Below, piece after piece: positions 1 through 8,828 of a DNA stretch of 64,000 bases. The stretch lies in assembly GCF_001984195.1 (NCBI RefSeq), contig NZ_MTQN01000011.1, positions 744,001 to 808,000 on the forward strand, written 5' to 3'. The position numbers and the translations under genes are program-made. Every line of letters starts with the position of its first letter. Within the stretch, counting starts at the first letter, position 1. Source of the stretch: Kribbella sp. ALI-6-A. Its GTDB lineage: Bacteria > Actinomycetota > Actinomycetes > Propionibacteriales > Kribbellaceae. The notes below the pieces were generated by a model. It searched no databases. It was not told where the DNA came from and worked only from the letters and a program-made list of their open reading frames with translations.

Positions 1-487
1 GCGTGCGCAGCGCGATGAACAGCAGCATCAGCGGCACGGCCCAGCCGAGCATGCCGACGCTGCCGCTGACGACTGTGCGGATCGCATCGCCGACCGCGCC
101 GGGCAGCGTCCACCAGATCGCGGCCGCGACGATCACGGCCAGTCCGATCAGCGCCAGACCGGCGCCGTCGCGGCGGTGTGCGGGATCGAGGTCGCGGGCG
201 CCGTTGCCGACGCCGCGCACGATGCTGCCGAGCAGATGGGCGAAGCCGAGCCAGACCTTGATCAGGCCACGGCCCAGGGCGATCATCGCGGCCGCGAACG
301 GGCCCGCTCCCCCACCGGGTTTGGGCGTGCTGGTCCGCGCGGCGGTGCTGCCACCGCGCTTCGCGCTCTGCCCACGCTTCTGGGCGCCTGACGGACGGGA
401 GCGTCCACCGGCCGCCGATCGCGCCGAACTCGGGCGATTGGCTGCCGACTTCTGCGCCCGCGCCGGGGAAGACGTGCGGGTCGCCAT
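1..487 (-). CDS. ftsK: DNA translocase FtsK, N-terminal part (cut by window edge)
   Basis: Only the first 162 codons lie in the window; the gene runs off the left end. The product begins with a basic Ser/Ala/Arg-rich cytoplasmic tail. A conserved patch follows that includes RDLDPAHRRDG near residues 93-103, then the first hydrophobic helices (from about GLALIGLAVIVAAAIWW). This layout is typical of the membrane anchor of actinobacterial FtsK/SpoIIIE, the septal ATPase that pumps chromosomal DNA and helps activate XerCD. The motor and gamma domains are not visible. Position next to rnj and dapA fits the conserved actinobacterial order rnj-ftsK. The ATG at 485-487 is the natural start. Identification rests on the N-terminal pattern and synteny. 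Confidence 0.85.
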   Translation of the reverse strand, partial: MATRTSSPARAQKSAANRPSSARSAAGGRSRPSGAQKRGQSAKRGGSTAARTSTPKPGGGAGPFAAAMIALGRGLIKVWLGFAHLLGSIVRGVGNGARDLDPAHRRDGAGLALIGLAVIVAAAIWWTLPGAVGDAIRTVVSGSVGMLGWAVPLMLLFIALRT

Positions 488-779
488 GTCTAGCAGGCTA
501 CCCCGAGGACCACTCGAGTCACACGTGTCACACGCCGGTCACGCTGCCCCATCCGTCGTGTCACGGCGTGACCAGGCCGCGGTGTAGCGTCCCCGGGCGG
601 GCGCGGATCGCGGGCGCTGCTGACCGAGTGCGGGATCGCGCACCGCGCGGGACGACTGGGAAAGTCGGGTCCGACGCCGAACCGAAGCGGCGCGACCGGC
701 ATCCGACCTCACGGTGCACGAGCCTGATCGAGATGCCGGAGGAACTCGGCGGGATCGTCACCGAGGTCGGCGATGACAA
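488..779. promoter_or_regulatory. ftsK upstream region with clustered GTCAC half-sites
   Basis: This is a gene-free stretch between ftsK (leftward) and the secreted-protein gene (rightward). Four GTCAC words at 518, 527, 538 and 560 and one GTGAC at 568 sit within 55 bp. GGTCACGC (537-544) and GCGTGACC (566-573) form an 8-bp inverted repeat. This looks like a multi-site operator or promoter region, but no regulator is known. No gene was recognised here. Confidence 0.35.
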
Positions 780-1940
780 GTGAAGGTGGCGAGGGTGAAG
801 AAGGTACGGGTCCGACTCGTCGCGACGGTCGCGGGTCTGACCGTGGCGGCGGCGATCCTCGGCGGGACGCTGGCGTTCCGGCAGGTGCCTCGGCCAAGCT
901 TCAGCGCGGCCGGGCCGCTGTCGAAGGCGCCGGCGACGCCACCGTCGACCGAACAGAAGACCCCGACGCCGGCTTCGGGCACGGCCGCCACACCGCCAGA
1001 GGTGAAGGTCGACCTGGCTCGGCTGCCGCTGGGGCGTGGGCCGCAGATGGCGTACCTGGTCGACCGGACCGTGCGCGGCGGGACCGGGCCGGTCGCCGTG
1101 GTTCCCGGCAAGCAACCGATCACGGACGTCGTGCGGTTCGGCGGTGGATTGCTAGTGATGCTCTCGTCCGGCGACTTCACCAGCGAACTCAGGAGACTCG
1201 AGCCGTACGGCGAGACCTTTTCTCCCGGCCGGGTGACCGGCGTGACCAGTTTGGTCGGTTCACCCGAGGAGGATCTGGCCGCGTATGCCGTGGAGGGCAA
1301 GGGCGCGGTCCACTGGGTCGACTCGCGGGACAGCGAGCTCGTCCAGCGATCGTTGCAGCGGCCCGAGTTCGGGCGTACCCAAGTGCTGGCGGTGCGCGGC
1401 GACGTTGTCCATTTCGGTGCCGAGGGCAAGGGATATCCGGCCCCGGAGACCTACTACCGGTGGGATTCCAAGACCGGTCAGGTGACCGCGGTGAAGACCG
1501 TCCACAGCCTCGAAGGACTCAACACCGCCGGCACGGCGGCGGCCGATTACCTCAGTGGTGCCGCGCAGACCTTCTGCAGTGCCGTCACCGAACTGGCGAC
1601 CGGCAAGCAGCGGTTCCGGACCTGCGACTACTCGCTCGACGGATTCACGCCGGACGGCCGAACCGTGGTCGCGAGCGAAGACTTCCGGGGCGGCGGCGCC
1701 GAACCGCTCGCGGCGGCGCTGGACTCGACCACCGGCCATATCCGGCGGCAGTGGGTGGGACCCGAGTTCGTGATGGCGGTTGCCGAGGACGACGACCACC
1801 TGCTGATGGTGGTCGACTCGGGCGAGCAGACGCCGGTCGGCATCATTCGCTGCAGCATCGCGACCGGGACTTGCGAGGCGGCACTTCCGCTGGACCGGTA
1901 CGGGCGGGACAACGTCAGACTGCTCGGCGCCCGGACCTGA
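780..1940 (+). CDS. secreted or membrane-anchored protein of unknown function
   Basis: This 386-residue protein was not recognised as a named family. A basic N-terminus (KVARVKKVRVR) leads into one hydrophobic segment (about residues 10-32), so it is either an uncleaved signal anchor or a signal peptide. A Pro/Thr/Ala linker follows (about 45-75). The rest has short repeating strands resembling a beta-propeller or WD40-like exoprotein, for example YSLDGFTPDGRTVV and VDSGEQTPVG. A GTG at 780 was taken as start because the hydrophobic segment follows directly. It converges on the DUF4184 gene: the two stop codons abut inside the 12-bp palindrome ACCTGATCAGGT at 1935-1946, which may act as a short bidirectional terminator. 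The role is unknown. Confidence 0.7.
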   Translation: MKVARVKKVRVRLVATVAGLTVAAAILGGTLAFRQVPRPSFSAAGPLSKAPATPPSTEQKTPTPASGTAATPPEVKVDLARLPLGRGPQMAYLVDRTVRGGTGPVAVVPGKQPITDVVRFGGGLLVMLSSGDFTSELRRLEPYGETFSPGRVTGVTSLVGSPEEDLAAYAVEGKGAVHWVDSRDSELVQRSLQRPEFGRTQVLAVRGDVVHFGAEGKGYPAPETYYRWDSKTGQVTAVKTVHSLEGLNTAGTAAADYLSGAAQTFCSAVTELATGKQRFRTCDYSLDGFTPDGRTVVASEDFRGGGAEPLAAALDSTTGHIRRQWVGPEFVMAVAEDDDHLLMVVDSGEQTPVGIIRCSIATGTCEAALPLDRYGRDNVRLLGART

Positions 1941-2708
1941 TCAGGTACGCCGTAGCCTCAGCACCTGCCAGACGAGCACATAGACGGCGAGCGCGGCGAC
2001 GGCTCCCGAGGCGAGCCCGGTGAGCGCGAACCGTACGACGGCCTCGCCGACCAGTTCGTCGGACTCCGCGGCGGCGCGCATCACCGTCAGGGCGGCGAAC
2101 GCGAGAGCCAGGGCACAGGCAGCCGTCAGTACCACGTACCGGGCGGCGGGGGTGAGTCCGGCTTCGCTGGGGCGAGCGGTCGTGCGGCGCCACCAGAGGA
2201 AGAGGTAGATCGCGAGGGCGGCGATGCCGCCGGCGCTGCTGACGTACTGGAGCACGCGGTTGACGTCCCAGGTGGGCGTGATCGCAGCGCTGAGGAAGGA
2301 CCAGTGCTGGACGAAGTAGCCGTCGCCGTGGGTGAAGGAGTCCCACAGCACGTGGGTGAAGCCACCGATGAAGACCGAGACGACCGTCCAGAAAACGCCA
2401 AGGCGCTGAGGTGCCGGGAGTCGGCCCGCGAGGGCAGGCGGCGCCAGGGCGATCAGCGGGCGCTTGAGGAGCAGGTGGAAAACGAGCAGCGCCAAGAGTG
2501 CGAGGAGCGGGTCGAGCCACAGCGCTGAGGTGAACTCGTGAGTGAGCGTCAGCGTGAAGTTGCCGTGGATGTAGCGGGTGGCGAAGGTATAGAGCGGGCC
2601 GATGTAGAGCAGATCGGGGGCCAGCGCCCCGGCGACCAGCGCTGAGGGCACAAAAGGGTGCCGCAGCAGCGGGAGGACGGCGGCCGGGTGGGCCAGCGGG
2701 AAGGGCAC
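1941..2708 (-). CDS. DUF4184 family integral membrane protein
   Basis: This 255-residue multi-pass membrane protein starts MPFPLAHPAAVLPL, the signature N-terminus of the DUF4184 family. It has the family's conserved 'GFTHVLWDSFTHGDGYF' His/Asp segment (about residues 135-151) and at least five hydrophobic helices. The conserved polar residues (H7, the SALVAGALAPDLLY motif and HVLWDSFTH) recall membrane metal-dependent hydrolases of the YdjM/DUF457 type, so a membrane hydrolase role is possible but untested. It is probably transcribed alone or together with the downstream DinB gene, 48 bp away from its start. Confidence 0.75.
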   Translation of the reverse strand: MPFPLAHPAAVLPLLRHPFVPSALVAGALAPDLLYIGPLYTFATRYIHGNFTLTLTHEFTSALWLDPLLALLALLVFHLLLKRPLIALAPPALAGRLPAPQRLGVFWTVVSVFIGGFTHVLWDSFTHGDGYFVQHWSFLSAAITPTWDVNRVLQYVSSAGGIAALAIYLFLWWRRTTARPSEAGLTPAARYVVLTAACALALAFAALTVMRAAAESDELVGEAVVRFALTGLASGAVAALAVYVLVWQVLRLRRT

Positions 2709-2756
2709 CGCCGCAGCGTAGGCGGCTAGGGGCTCAAAGCAATCAATACGGACCGG

Positions 2757-3272
2757 TCAGGCTCCCGTGACGCCGTCCAGGTGTTCGCGGAGCAGGTCTG
2801 CGTGGCCGCAGTGGCGGGCGTACTCGCCGATCAGGTGGATGTAGATCATCCGCAGCGTCGACTCCTGGCCGGCGAACGTGAAGCGGTCGTCGAGCGAACG
2901 CCCGGCGACGGACGCGTCCGACAGCTTCCACTCGTCGACGAGCGCCTCGTACTCCGCCTGGGCGTTGGCCGCATCGGTCAGTTCGAAGTCGGCGTCCTTG
3001 CCCAGCGCGGGATCGAAGACCGGTTCGGCGGGGTCGTCGGCGAAGTGGATGCGGAACCAGATCCGCTCGACCTTGCGCGCGTGCCGGATCAGCCCGAGCA
3101 GCGACAGCGTCGACGGCGGCGCGCTGCGCTCGGCGAGCTGTTCGCCGGTCAGGCCGGCGCACTTGTGCAGCAGGGTGTGGCGATAGAAGTCGAGGTAGCC
3201 GGCCAGCAGATCGCGCTCGGGTGCCACGAGCGATCCGGACGGGCGCTCGACGGCGGGGGCAGTCCAAGTCAT
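2757..3272 (-). CDS. DinB/DUF664 superfamily protein
   Basis: This 171-residue protein has the DinB-like four-helix-bundle pattern of actinobacterial DUF664 proteins. It shows an N-terminal 'LLAGYLDFYRHTLLHKCAGL' helix, a central 'LIRHARKVERIWF' helix carrying a candidate metal-ligand His, and a C-terminal 'IYIHLIGEYARHCGHADLLRE' helix with further His residues. Members are probable metal-binding thiol transferases, often linked to mycothiol or bacillithiol chemistry; the substrate here is unknown. The ATG at 3270-3272 is chosen over an upstream in-frame codon because family similarity begins at MTWTAP. The upstream side is the gap that holds the SAM-IV-like leader of the divergent aminotransferase gene. 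Confidence 0.75.
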   Translation of the reverse strand: MTWTAPAVERPSGSLVAPERDLLAGYLDFYRHTLLHKCAGLTGEQLAERSAPPSTLSLLGLIRHARKVERIWFRIHFADDPAEPVFDPALGKDADFELTDAANAQAEYEALVDEWKLSDASVAGRSLDDRFTFAGQESTLRMIYIHLIGEYARHCGHADLLREHLDGVTGA

Positions 3273-3476
3273 CCCCGCATCTTGCCCTGCGGCTGCAGCA
3301 TCGCGCACCCAAATACTCGAGCCCCTGCCTCACACACACCCGAGGACTTGCGTGGCGAGGCGCGCAGCCCAGCGGAGACGTACGCCAAGTTCCCCATCTC
3401 ACGATCCGGTGCTCAATCTCAAGTAATGGGATTGCTGCTGGCGCACCCAGCCCCTCCATGGTTAACGTCTTCGCCA
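3273..3476. other. divergent spacer upstream of the riboswitch
   Basis: This is the first part of a 333-bp gene-free interval between the DinB gene and the class V aminotransferase. It should hold the promoters of both. It is less GC-rich than its neighbours around 3300-3430, but no clear -35/-10 pair and no repeat was identified. Confidence 0.3.
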
Positions 3477-3600
3477 GGTCATGAGAGCCAGCGACAAGCC
3501 CCGGCTAGCTGGACGGCAACCCTCCACCGCGGTGGGGTGCCCCGGGTGAGGACCAGGCCGTGCGGACACCCCGTTCGGCAAGTGCGGATTTCCGGGAGCA
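3477..3600 (+). promoter_or_regulatory. SAM-IV-type (S-adenosylmethionine) riboswitch
   Basis: The leader carries the SAM-I/SAM-IV core in order. A P1 strand GGTC at 3477 pairs with GACC at 3551. GCCCCGGC follows, then CTGGACGGCAACCCTCC (the conserved GGCAACC turn) and the GGTGGGGTGCCCCGGGTGA block. A 3' extension and hairpin reach about 3600, six bases before the aminotransferase start. The CCCCGG / GGTGCCCCGGGTGA arrangement and the actinobacterial host match SAM-IV rather than SAM-I. Binding of SAM would be expected to reduce expression of the downstream gene. The 3' boundary is approximate and no covariance model was run. Confidence 0.82.
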
Positions 3601-3605
3601 GCAGC

Positions 3606-4970
3606 ATGTCGATCCTCTCCATTCTCGAGCCGGCCACCAGCACCGCTCAGCGGCCGCCCGTCGCCCGGCTCACCACCGGCACCATTCCCTCCACCGTCGG
3701 CGCCGACCTCCTGGTCCCGCTGGCCGACGGCCGGGTCACCGACTACGCCAACTTCGATCACGGCGCGAGCGCGCCGTGTCTGGAGTCGGTCCGGCGCGCG
3801 GTCGAGGCCGCGCTGCCGTCGTACGCGTCGGTGCACCGTGGCAACGGGTACGCCTCCCGGATCACCACCCAGTGGTACGAGCGGGCCCGCGCCGAGGTGC
3901 ACGCCTTCGTCGGCGCCCGTGCGGACGACCAGGTGATCTTCACCCGGCAGACCACCGACGCCCTCAACCTGCTGGCCAAGGCGGTCCCGGCCGACGCGAC
4001 CGTGATCGTGTTCGAGTCCGAGCACCACGCGGCCCTGCTCCCCTGGCCCGCCGAGCGGACCGTCCGGCTGCCTGCCCCGGCCTCCAGCAACGCAGCCGTC
4101 ACCGCAGTGGCCGACGCTCTTCGCCAAGCCCCCGAGGGACCGCGGCTGGTCGTCGTCACCGGCGCGAGCAACGTGACCGGCGAGATCTTCCCGATCGCCG
4201 AGCTGGCCGCCGTCGCCCGCGCCCACGGTGCCCGCATCTGCCTGGACGCCGCCCAGCTCGCCCCGCACCGCGAGGTGGACATCGAGCAACTGGACGTCGA
4301 CTGGGTCACCATCTCGGGCCACAAGCTCTACGCCCCGTACGGCGCCGGCGCGCTGATCGGTCGCGCCGACTGGCTCAACGCCGCCGACCCCTACCTGTAC
4401 GGCGGTGGCGCGACCGCCGCCGTCACCGGCGACCTCACCGTCTGGAACGAGGGCCCGGCCCGCCACGAAGGCGGCTCCCCCAACGTCATCGGCGCGATCG
4501 CCCTCGCGGCGGCCTGCGCCACGATCAGCAAGCACCGCGACGCGATCGAGCAGCACGAGCGCAGCCTGCTCGCCCGGCTGCGCACCGGTCTCGCCCAGAT
4601 TCCCGGCGTCACGACGTACGACATCTTCGGCGCCGAGGCCGACCGCGTGGGCACCGTTTGCTTCACCGTCGAGGGCGTCAGCTCGACTCTGGTCTCCGCG
4701 GCGCTGTCGGCCGAGTACGGAATCGGCGTCCGGGACGGCAAATTCTGTGCGCACCCGCTGGTCGGCCACCTGCTGCAGAACTCCCCCGAGCACGGTACGG
4801 CGGTCCGCGCGACCCTCGGCCTGGGCACGACCCGCGAGCACGTCGACCGCCTCGTCGGCGCCGTCCGTGCGCTGGCCGGCCCCGGCCCCCGAACCGAGTA
4901 CACCGAGTCCGCGCACGGCTGCCAGCCGACCGACGACCCCCGCGATCTCGAGGCTCCCCGGATCTGGTGA
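3606..4970 (+). CDS. class V PLP-dependent aminotransferase (cysteine desulfurase-like)
   Basis: This 454-residue fold-type I PLP enzyme includes 'ANFDHGASAPCLESV' at the substrate entry, 'FTRQTTDALNLLAKA', 'CLDAAQLAPHR' (Asp/Gln for the PLP ring nitrogen) and 'WVTISGHKLYAPYGAGALIG', whose Lys is the Schiff-base residue. This is the pattern of the SufS/IscS/CsdA-like class V group. C-terminal residues 'VRDGKFCAHPLV' include a Cys, but it is not in the classical flexible active-site loop, so desulfurase activity is uncertain. The start ATG at 3606 follows the riboswitch hairpin. Control by a SAM-sensing leader points to sulfur-amino-acid metabolism, for example cysteine or homocysteine interconversion. 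It converges on the prolyl oligopeptidase gene. Confidence 0.82.
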   Translation: MSILSILEPATSTAQRPPVARLTTGTIPSTVGADLLVPLADGRVTDYANFDHGASAPCLESVRRAVEAALPSYASVHRGNGYASRITTQWYERARAEVHAFVGARADDQVIFTRQTTDALNLLAKAVPADATVIVFESEHHAALLPWPAERTVRLPAPASSNAAVTAVADALRQAPEGPRLVVVTGASNVTGEIFPIAELAAVARAHGARICLDAAQLAPHREVDIEQLDVDWVTISGHKLYAPYGAGALIGRADWLNAADPYLYGGGATAAVTGDLTVWNEGPARHEGGSPNVIGAIALAAACATISKHRDAIEQHERSLLARLRTGLAQIPGVTTYDIFGAEADRVGTVCFTVEGVSSTLVSAALSAEYGIGVRDGKFCAHPLVGHLLQNSPEHGTAVRATLGLGTTREHVDRLVGAVRALAGPGPRTEYTESAHGCQPTDDPRDLEAPRIW

Positions 4971-4978
4971 ACCTCCAC

Positions 4979-5059
4979 CACTCACCAACCCGCTGACACC
5001 GGCCGACCCACCGCTCGGCGAGGCCGCCCGCGGCGCCCAGGGGCAACGGTTGGTGAGTG
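4979..5059. terminator. inverted repeat between convergent genes
   Basis: CACTCACCAACC (4979-4990) and GGTTGGTGAGTG (5048-5059) are perfect 12-bp complements enclosing a GC-rich 57-nt loop. The dyad fills the gap between the aminotransferase stop and the prolyl oligopeptidase stop. It is a likely bidirectional terminator or RNA 3'-end stabiliser; there is no U-tract. Confidence 0.5.
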
Positions 5060-7111
5060 CTACAGCTCCGGCTTGAGACCTGTGTGGTGAGCGGCGAACG
5101 CCAGCAGGTCGGCCCACTCCGACGCGACCATGGCGGCGGGTTTCCCGAACCCGTGGCCGGTGTCGACCTCGATCCTGGCCAGAACCGGAGCATCGCCCGC
5201 CTGCACGTGCTGCAGCGTGGCGACGAACTTGTGGCTGTGCAGCGGCACCACCCGGTCGTCGTGGTCACCGGTGACCACCAAAGTGGCCGGGTACGCCGTA
5301 CCCTCGCGCAGATTGTGCAGTGGTGAATAGGCGAGCAGATCCTCGAACTGCGAAGGATCGTCGGGCAGACCGAAGTCCGACGCCCAGCCTGCTCCCACGG
5401 TGAACAGGTGGAACCGCAGCATGTCCAGTACGCCGACCCCCGGCAGCGCGACGGCGAAGAGGTCCGGCCGCTGCGTCATCACAGCGCCGACCAGCAGACC
5501 GCCGTTGCTCCGGCCGTGAATCGCCAGCTGCGCAGGTGTCGTCACGCCGGTCGCGCACAGGTGCTCGGCGACCGCGATGAAGTCGTCGAAGACGTTCTGC
5601 TTGTTCTTCAGCCGGCCCGCGTCGTGCCACTCGCTGCCGAACTCACCACCACCGCGCAGGTTGGTGATCACCAGCACTCCCCCGGCTTCGAGCCAGGCGG
5701 CCCAGCCCGGCCGGTAGTCGGCGAAGACCGGGATGCGGAAGCCGCCGTACCCCCACTGCAGCGTCGGCCGCGGTGCGTCGACCGGCAAGTCGCTGCGGCT
5801 GATCACGTAGTAGGGCACCTCGCGGCCGGGCTCCACGCGACGCGACACAGTCACCGACGGAGGCGTGTACGAAGCACCGGCCGGCACCAGCTCCCGCAGC
5901 ACCTGCACAGAGCCATCGACCGCTGACACGGCATAAGCGACAGTCGGCTCGACCGTCGAGGAGAATCCGACGAACACCTCGTCCGACTTCGCGCTGGCGT
6001 TCAGAGCGACCAGGCCGCCCTCGCCCAGCTCCACGACGCGCGGGTTCCCGCCGTCCAGGTCGTACAGCGTGACGACAGGCTGGGCGTCGACCAGCGACAC
6101 GGTGACCAGACCGGACGCCGTACCGTGCACCTCGACCAGCGTCGACGACGCTTCGGGGATCACGTCGACGAACGAAGCGGCCAGGTCGCTGCTGACGATC
6201 CGACCGCGCGGAGCGTCGCGATCGGTCCGCAGGATCAGCCGGTCGCCGGCCATCCGGACGAACGTCGCCTCGTAGGCGAACTCGTCGATCACCTTGACCG
6301 GCTCGCCCAGACCGCCGTCCTGAATCGGGTAGACCCACAGCCGGGTCCGCGGGTCGGTGCCCTCGAAAATGTGCAGCACGACGTACCGGTCGTCCTCGGT
6401 CACCTCGACCTCGAAGTAGAGGCGCTCGTTCGGCAGCCGGAGGACCAGCTCGTCCTCGCTCTGCGGCGTGCCGATCCGGTGCAGCTTGAGCTCGCCGGCG
6501 CCGAGTGCCTTCGTCTCGGTGCCCTCGCTGCGACCGCCCGAGGGATAGTGCACGTACAGGTACGCCGACGAGTCCGGCAACCAGGTCGCCTCACTGAACT
6601 TGGCCTCACGCACCACGTCGTCGACCGGGTCACCGGTGGCAATCTCCAGCAGCCGGAAGGTGACCCAGTCGCTGCCGCTCTCGTTGACGCCGTACGCGAA
6701 GTACTTGCCGTCCGGGCTCACGGTGAAGCTGCCGAGCGAGTCGGTGCCGCCCTCGGACAGCGTGTTCGGGTCGATCAGCACCCGGCCGCCGGTGAGCAGC
6801 TCGGCGAGCGACTCCGCGACGTACACGACGTCCTGGGCCTGGGTGCCGTCGTTGCGGCCGACGAAGTACCAGCCGGACTTGCGCACCGGTACGCCGGCCC
6901 GAGGCCGGGCCAGAATCGCGCTCATCGTCCGCTGGAACCACGGCCGTTCCTCGTACGACGCGAGCTCGGCCTCGGTGAAGGCGTTCTGCCGGTTCACCCA
7001 GTCCTTGGTGTCCGCGGAGTCCGGGTCCTCCAGCCAGCGGTAGGGATCGGCGATCTCGCGGCCGTGCAGCAGGTCAACGACGTCGTCGCGGCGACTCGAC
7101 GGGTAATCCAT
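5060..7111 (-). CDS. prolyl oligopeptidase family serine peptidase (S9A)
   Basis: This 683-residue protein matches the usual length of prolyl oligopeptidase. An N-terminal 'DPYRWLEDPDSADTKDWV' precedes a seven-bladed propeller region (about residues 70-410). The alpha/beta-hydrolase domain follows, with nucleophile Ser about 535 in GRSNGG, Asp about 618-619 in GDHDDRVVPLHS and His about 653 in DTGHGFGKP. It should cleave small peptides after proline or related residues. There is no signal peptide, so it is probably cytosolic. It lies 46 bp downstream of the PhoD-like phosphatase gene on the same strand and may share its transcript. Confidence 0.93.
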   Translation of the reverse strand: MDYPSSRRDDVVDLLHGREIADPYRWLEDPDSADTKDWVNRQNAFTEAELASYEERPWFQRTMSAILARPRAGVPVRKSGWYFVGRNDGTQAQDVVYVAESLAELLTGGRVLIDPNTLSEGGTDSLGSFTVSPDGKYFAYGVNESGSDWVTFRLLEIATGDPVDDVVREAKFSEATWLPDSSAYLYVHYPSGGRSEGTETKALGAGELKLHRIGTPQSEDELVLRLPNERLYFEVEVTEDDRYVVLHIFEGTDPRTRLWVYPIQDGGLGEPVKVIDEFAYEATFVRMAGDRLILRTDRDAPRGRIVSSDLAASFVDVIPEASSTLVEVHGTASGLVTVSLVDAQPVVTLYDLDGGNPRVVELGEGGLVALNASAKSDEVFVGFSSTVEPTVAYAVSAVDGSVQVLRELVPAGASYTPPSVTVSRRVEPGREVPYYVISRSDLPVDAPRPTLQWGYGGFRIPVFADYRPGWAAWLEAGGVLVITNLRGGGEFGSEWHDAGRLKNKQNVFDDFIAVAEHLCATGVTTPAQLAIHGRSNGGLLVGAVMTQRPDLFAVALPGVGVLDMLRFHLFTVGAGWASDFGLPDDPSQFEDLLAYSPLHNLREGTAYPATLVVTGDHDDRVVPLHSHKFVATLQHVQAGDAPVLARIEVDTGHGFGKPAAMVASEWADLLAFAAHHTGLKPEL

Positions 7112-7157
7112 GGGCCCAACCTAGCTCGGCACCGGGCCGCCACGACGACGGTTTTCC

Positions 7158-8693
7158 CTACCGCCTCCCAGTCGGCGCGATGTCCTTGCGCCACAGCACC
7201 GCACCCCGCAGGTCGCGCAGCGACACCGTGAAGACCTCGGTCCGCGGATCGATCTCGACGTGGCCGAAGAACTGGTTGCCGCCGCTCGGCGGCTGGTTCG
7301 GGAAGTCAGCTGCCTTCACGAACTCCAGCCGGGGCCCGAACGTCGAGTCCAGCGCGTTCGGGCCGAAGGTGCCCGCGTTGATCGGCCCGGCGACGACCTC
7401 CCAGAACGGGTCGAAGTCGGTGAACGCGGCCCGCGACGGGTCGTAGTGGTGGGCGGCGCAGTAGTGCACGTCCGCGGTCAGCCACACGGTGTTCTTGACC
7501 TTGCGGCGCTTGAACTGGCTGAGCACCCAGGCGATCTCGTGCTCGCGCCCACCCGGAGCACCGGCCAGGCCGTTCGCGACCGCCTCGATCTCGGAACCGT
7601 CCGGCACCAGTACGCCGATCGGCATGTCGCTGGCGATCACCTTCCAGGCGGCCTTCGACGCGGCGACCTCGCGGACCAGCCAGGCGGCCTGCTCGGCACC
7701 CAGGATCGCGACCGGACCGGCGACGCCCGGCGCCGGGTTGGCATCGCGGTAGGTGCGCATGTCCAGGCAGAACACGTCGAGCAGTGGGCCGTAGCTCACC
7801 TTGCGGTAGAGCCGGTTCCGGCCACCCTGGTGGGCGATCGGCAAGTACTCGAGAAACGCCTTGCGCGCCCGGGCCGCGAGCACGTCGACGCGCTTCTCGG
7901 TGTACCGGTCGTCGGTCAGGATCTCGCCGGGGTACCAGTTGTTGACGGTCTCGTGGTCGTCCCACTGGCTGACGATCGGTACGTCGGCGTACAGGTCGCG
8001 CACGTTGTGGTCGAGCAGGTTGTACTTGTACCGGCCGCGGTACTCGGCCAGCGTCTCGGCCACCTTCGCGACCTCCTCGGTCACCACGTTCTTCCAGACC
8101 GTGCCGTCGGCAACCTTCACCTCGGCCTCGATCGGGCCGTCGGCGTAGATGTTGTCGCCGGAGTGCAGGAAGAAGTCCGGGTTGGTCCGGTGCATCGCGC
8201 GGTAGGCGACCATGCCACCGAAGTCGGGGTTGATGCCCCAGCCCTGGCCGACGGTGTCGCCGGTCCAGACGAAGCTGACGCCGCGGTTGCGGCCCGGCGT
8301 ACTGAACGATCCCTGGAGGCTCTCGCCGCGCCGGCCGTACGCGTCCTCGAACGCGACCCGGTAGTCGTAGCGCTGCCCCGGCCGCAGCCCCTTCAGCGGG
8401 AGCTGGGCGGTGAAGTCGTCGTCCGGCCCGGTGACCGGGCCGCGCAGCCGGATCGCCCGGTCGAACCGGCCGTGGCTGGTCAGGTCGACGACGAGACGGG
8501 AGCGGCGGTCGGTGCGGGACCAGACGACGGCGGAGTTGGCGGTGACGTCCCCGCTCATCAGGCCCGACGGCAGGGCCGGACGATCACGCCGTACGACGGA
8601 CGGCACGGCGGCAGCGGCGGCGACGCCGGGAACGGCGAGCGAGGCACTCGCCACGGTGGATGCGGCCAAGAGCTGGCGGCGGCTCAGGTTCAT
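7158..8693 (-). CDS. phoD: PhoD-like alkaline phosphatase/phosphodiesterase, Tat-exported
   Basis: The 511-residue product starts MNLSRRQLLAAS, a twin-arginine signal followed by a hydrophobic stretch ending AVPGVAAAAA, so it should be folded before export. A small N-terminal Fn3-like domain (SGDVTANSAVVWSRT) precedes the metallophosphatase core. The core has 'FVWTGDTVGQGWGI', 'HSGDNIYADGPIE', 'VSQWDDHETVNNW' and 'WLTADVHYCAAHHYDP', which supply the Asp, Asn and His metal ligands of Ca/Fe-dependent PhoD enzymes. It releases phosphate from phosphodiesters or monoesters outside the cell. A longer open frame extends upstream, but the Tat signal fixes the start at 8693. The GAF-ANTAR gene is divergent. 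Confidence 0.92.
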   Translation of the reverse strand: MNLSRRQLLAASTVASASLAVPGVAAAAAVPSVVRRDRPALPSGLMSGDVTANSAVVWSRTDRRSRLVVDLTSHGRFDRAIRLRGPVTGPDDDFTAQLPLKGLRPGQRYDYRVAFEDAYGRRGESLQGSFSTPGRNRGVSFVWTGDTVGQGWGINPDFGGMVAYRAMHRTNPDFFLHSGDNIYADGPIEAEVKVADGTVWKNVVTEEVAKVAETLAEYRGRYKYNLLDHNVRDLYADVPIVSQWDDHETVNNWYPGEILTDDRYTEKRVDVLAARARKAFLEYLPIAHQGGRNRLYRKVSYGPLLDVFCLDMRTYRDANPAPGVAGPVAILGAEQAAWLVREVAASKAAWKVIASDMPIGVLVPDGSEIEAVANGLAGAPGGREHEIAWVLSQFKRRKVKNTVWLTADVHYCAAHHYDPSRAAFTDFDPFWEVVAGPINAGTFGPNALDSTFGPRLEFVKAADFPNQPPSGGNQFFGHVEIDPRTEVFTVSLRDLRGAVLWRKDIAPTGRR

Positions 8694-8828
8694 GCTGCCG
8701 AAGGTGCTCCTCGCGGGTGACCGCCGCGTGACGGCGAGGCGAACTGCCTGACAACTCAGCCGCGCTGCTTCGGGCTTGTGCCGGACCCGATGATGGAGAC
8801 AGTTGCCCGGGAAGGGACGATTCACCGC

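Noticed and set aside
3477..3600. SAM-I rather than SAM-IV assignment
   Set aside because: The GGTGGGGTGCCCCGGGTGA block and 3' extension fit SAM-IV; the core alone would be ambiguous.
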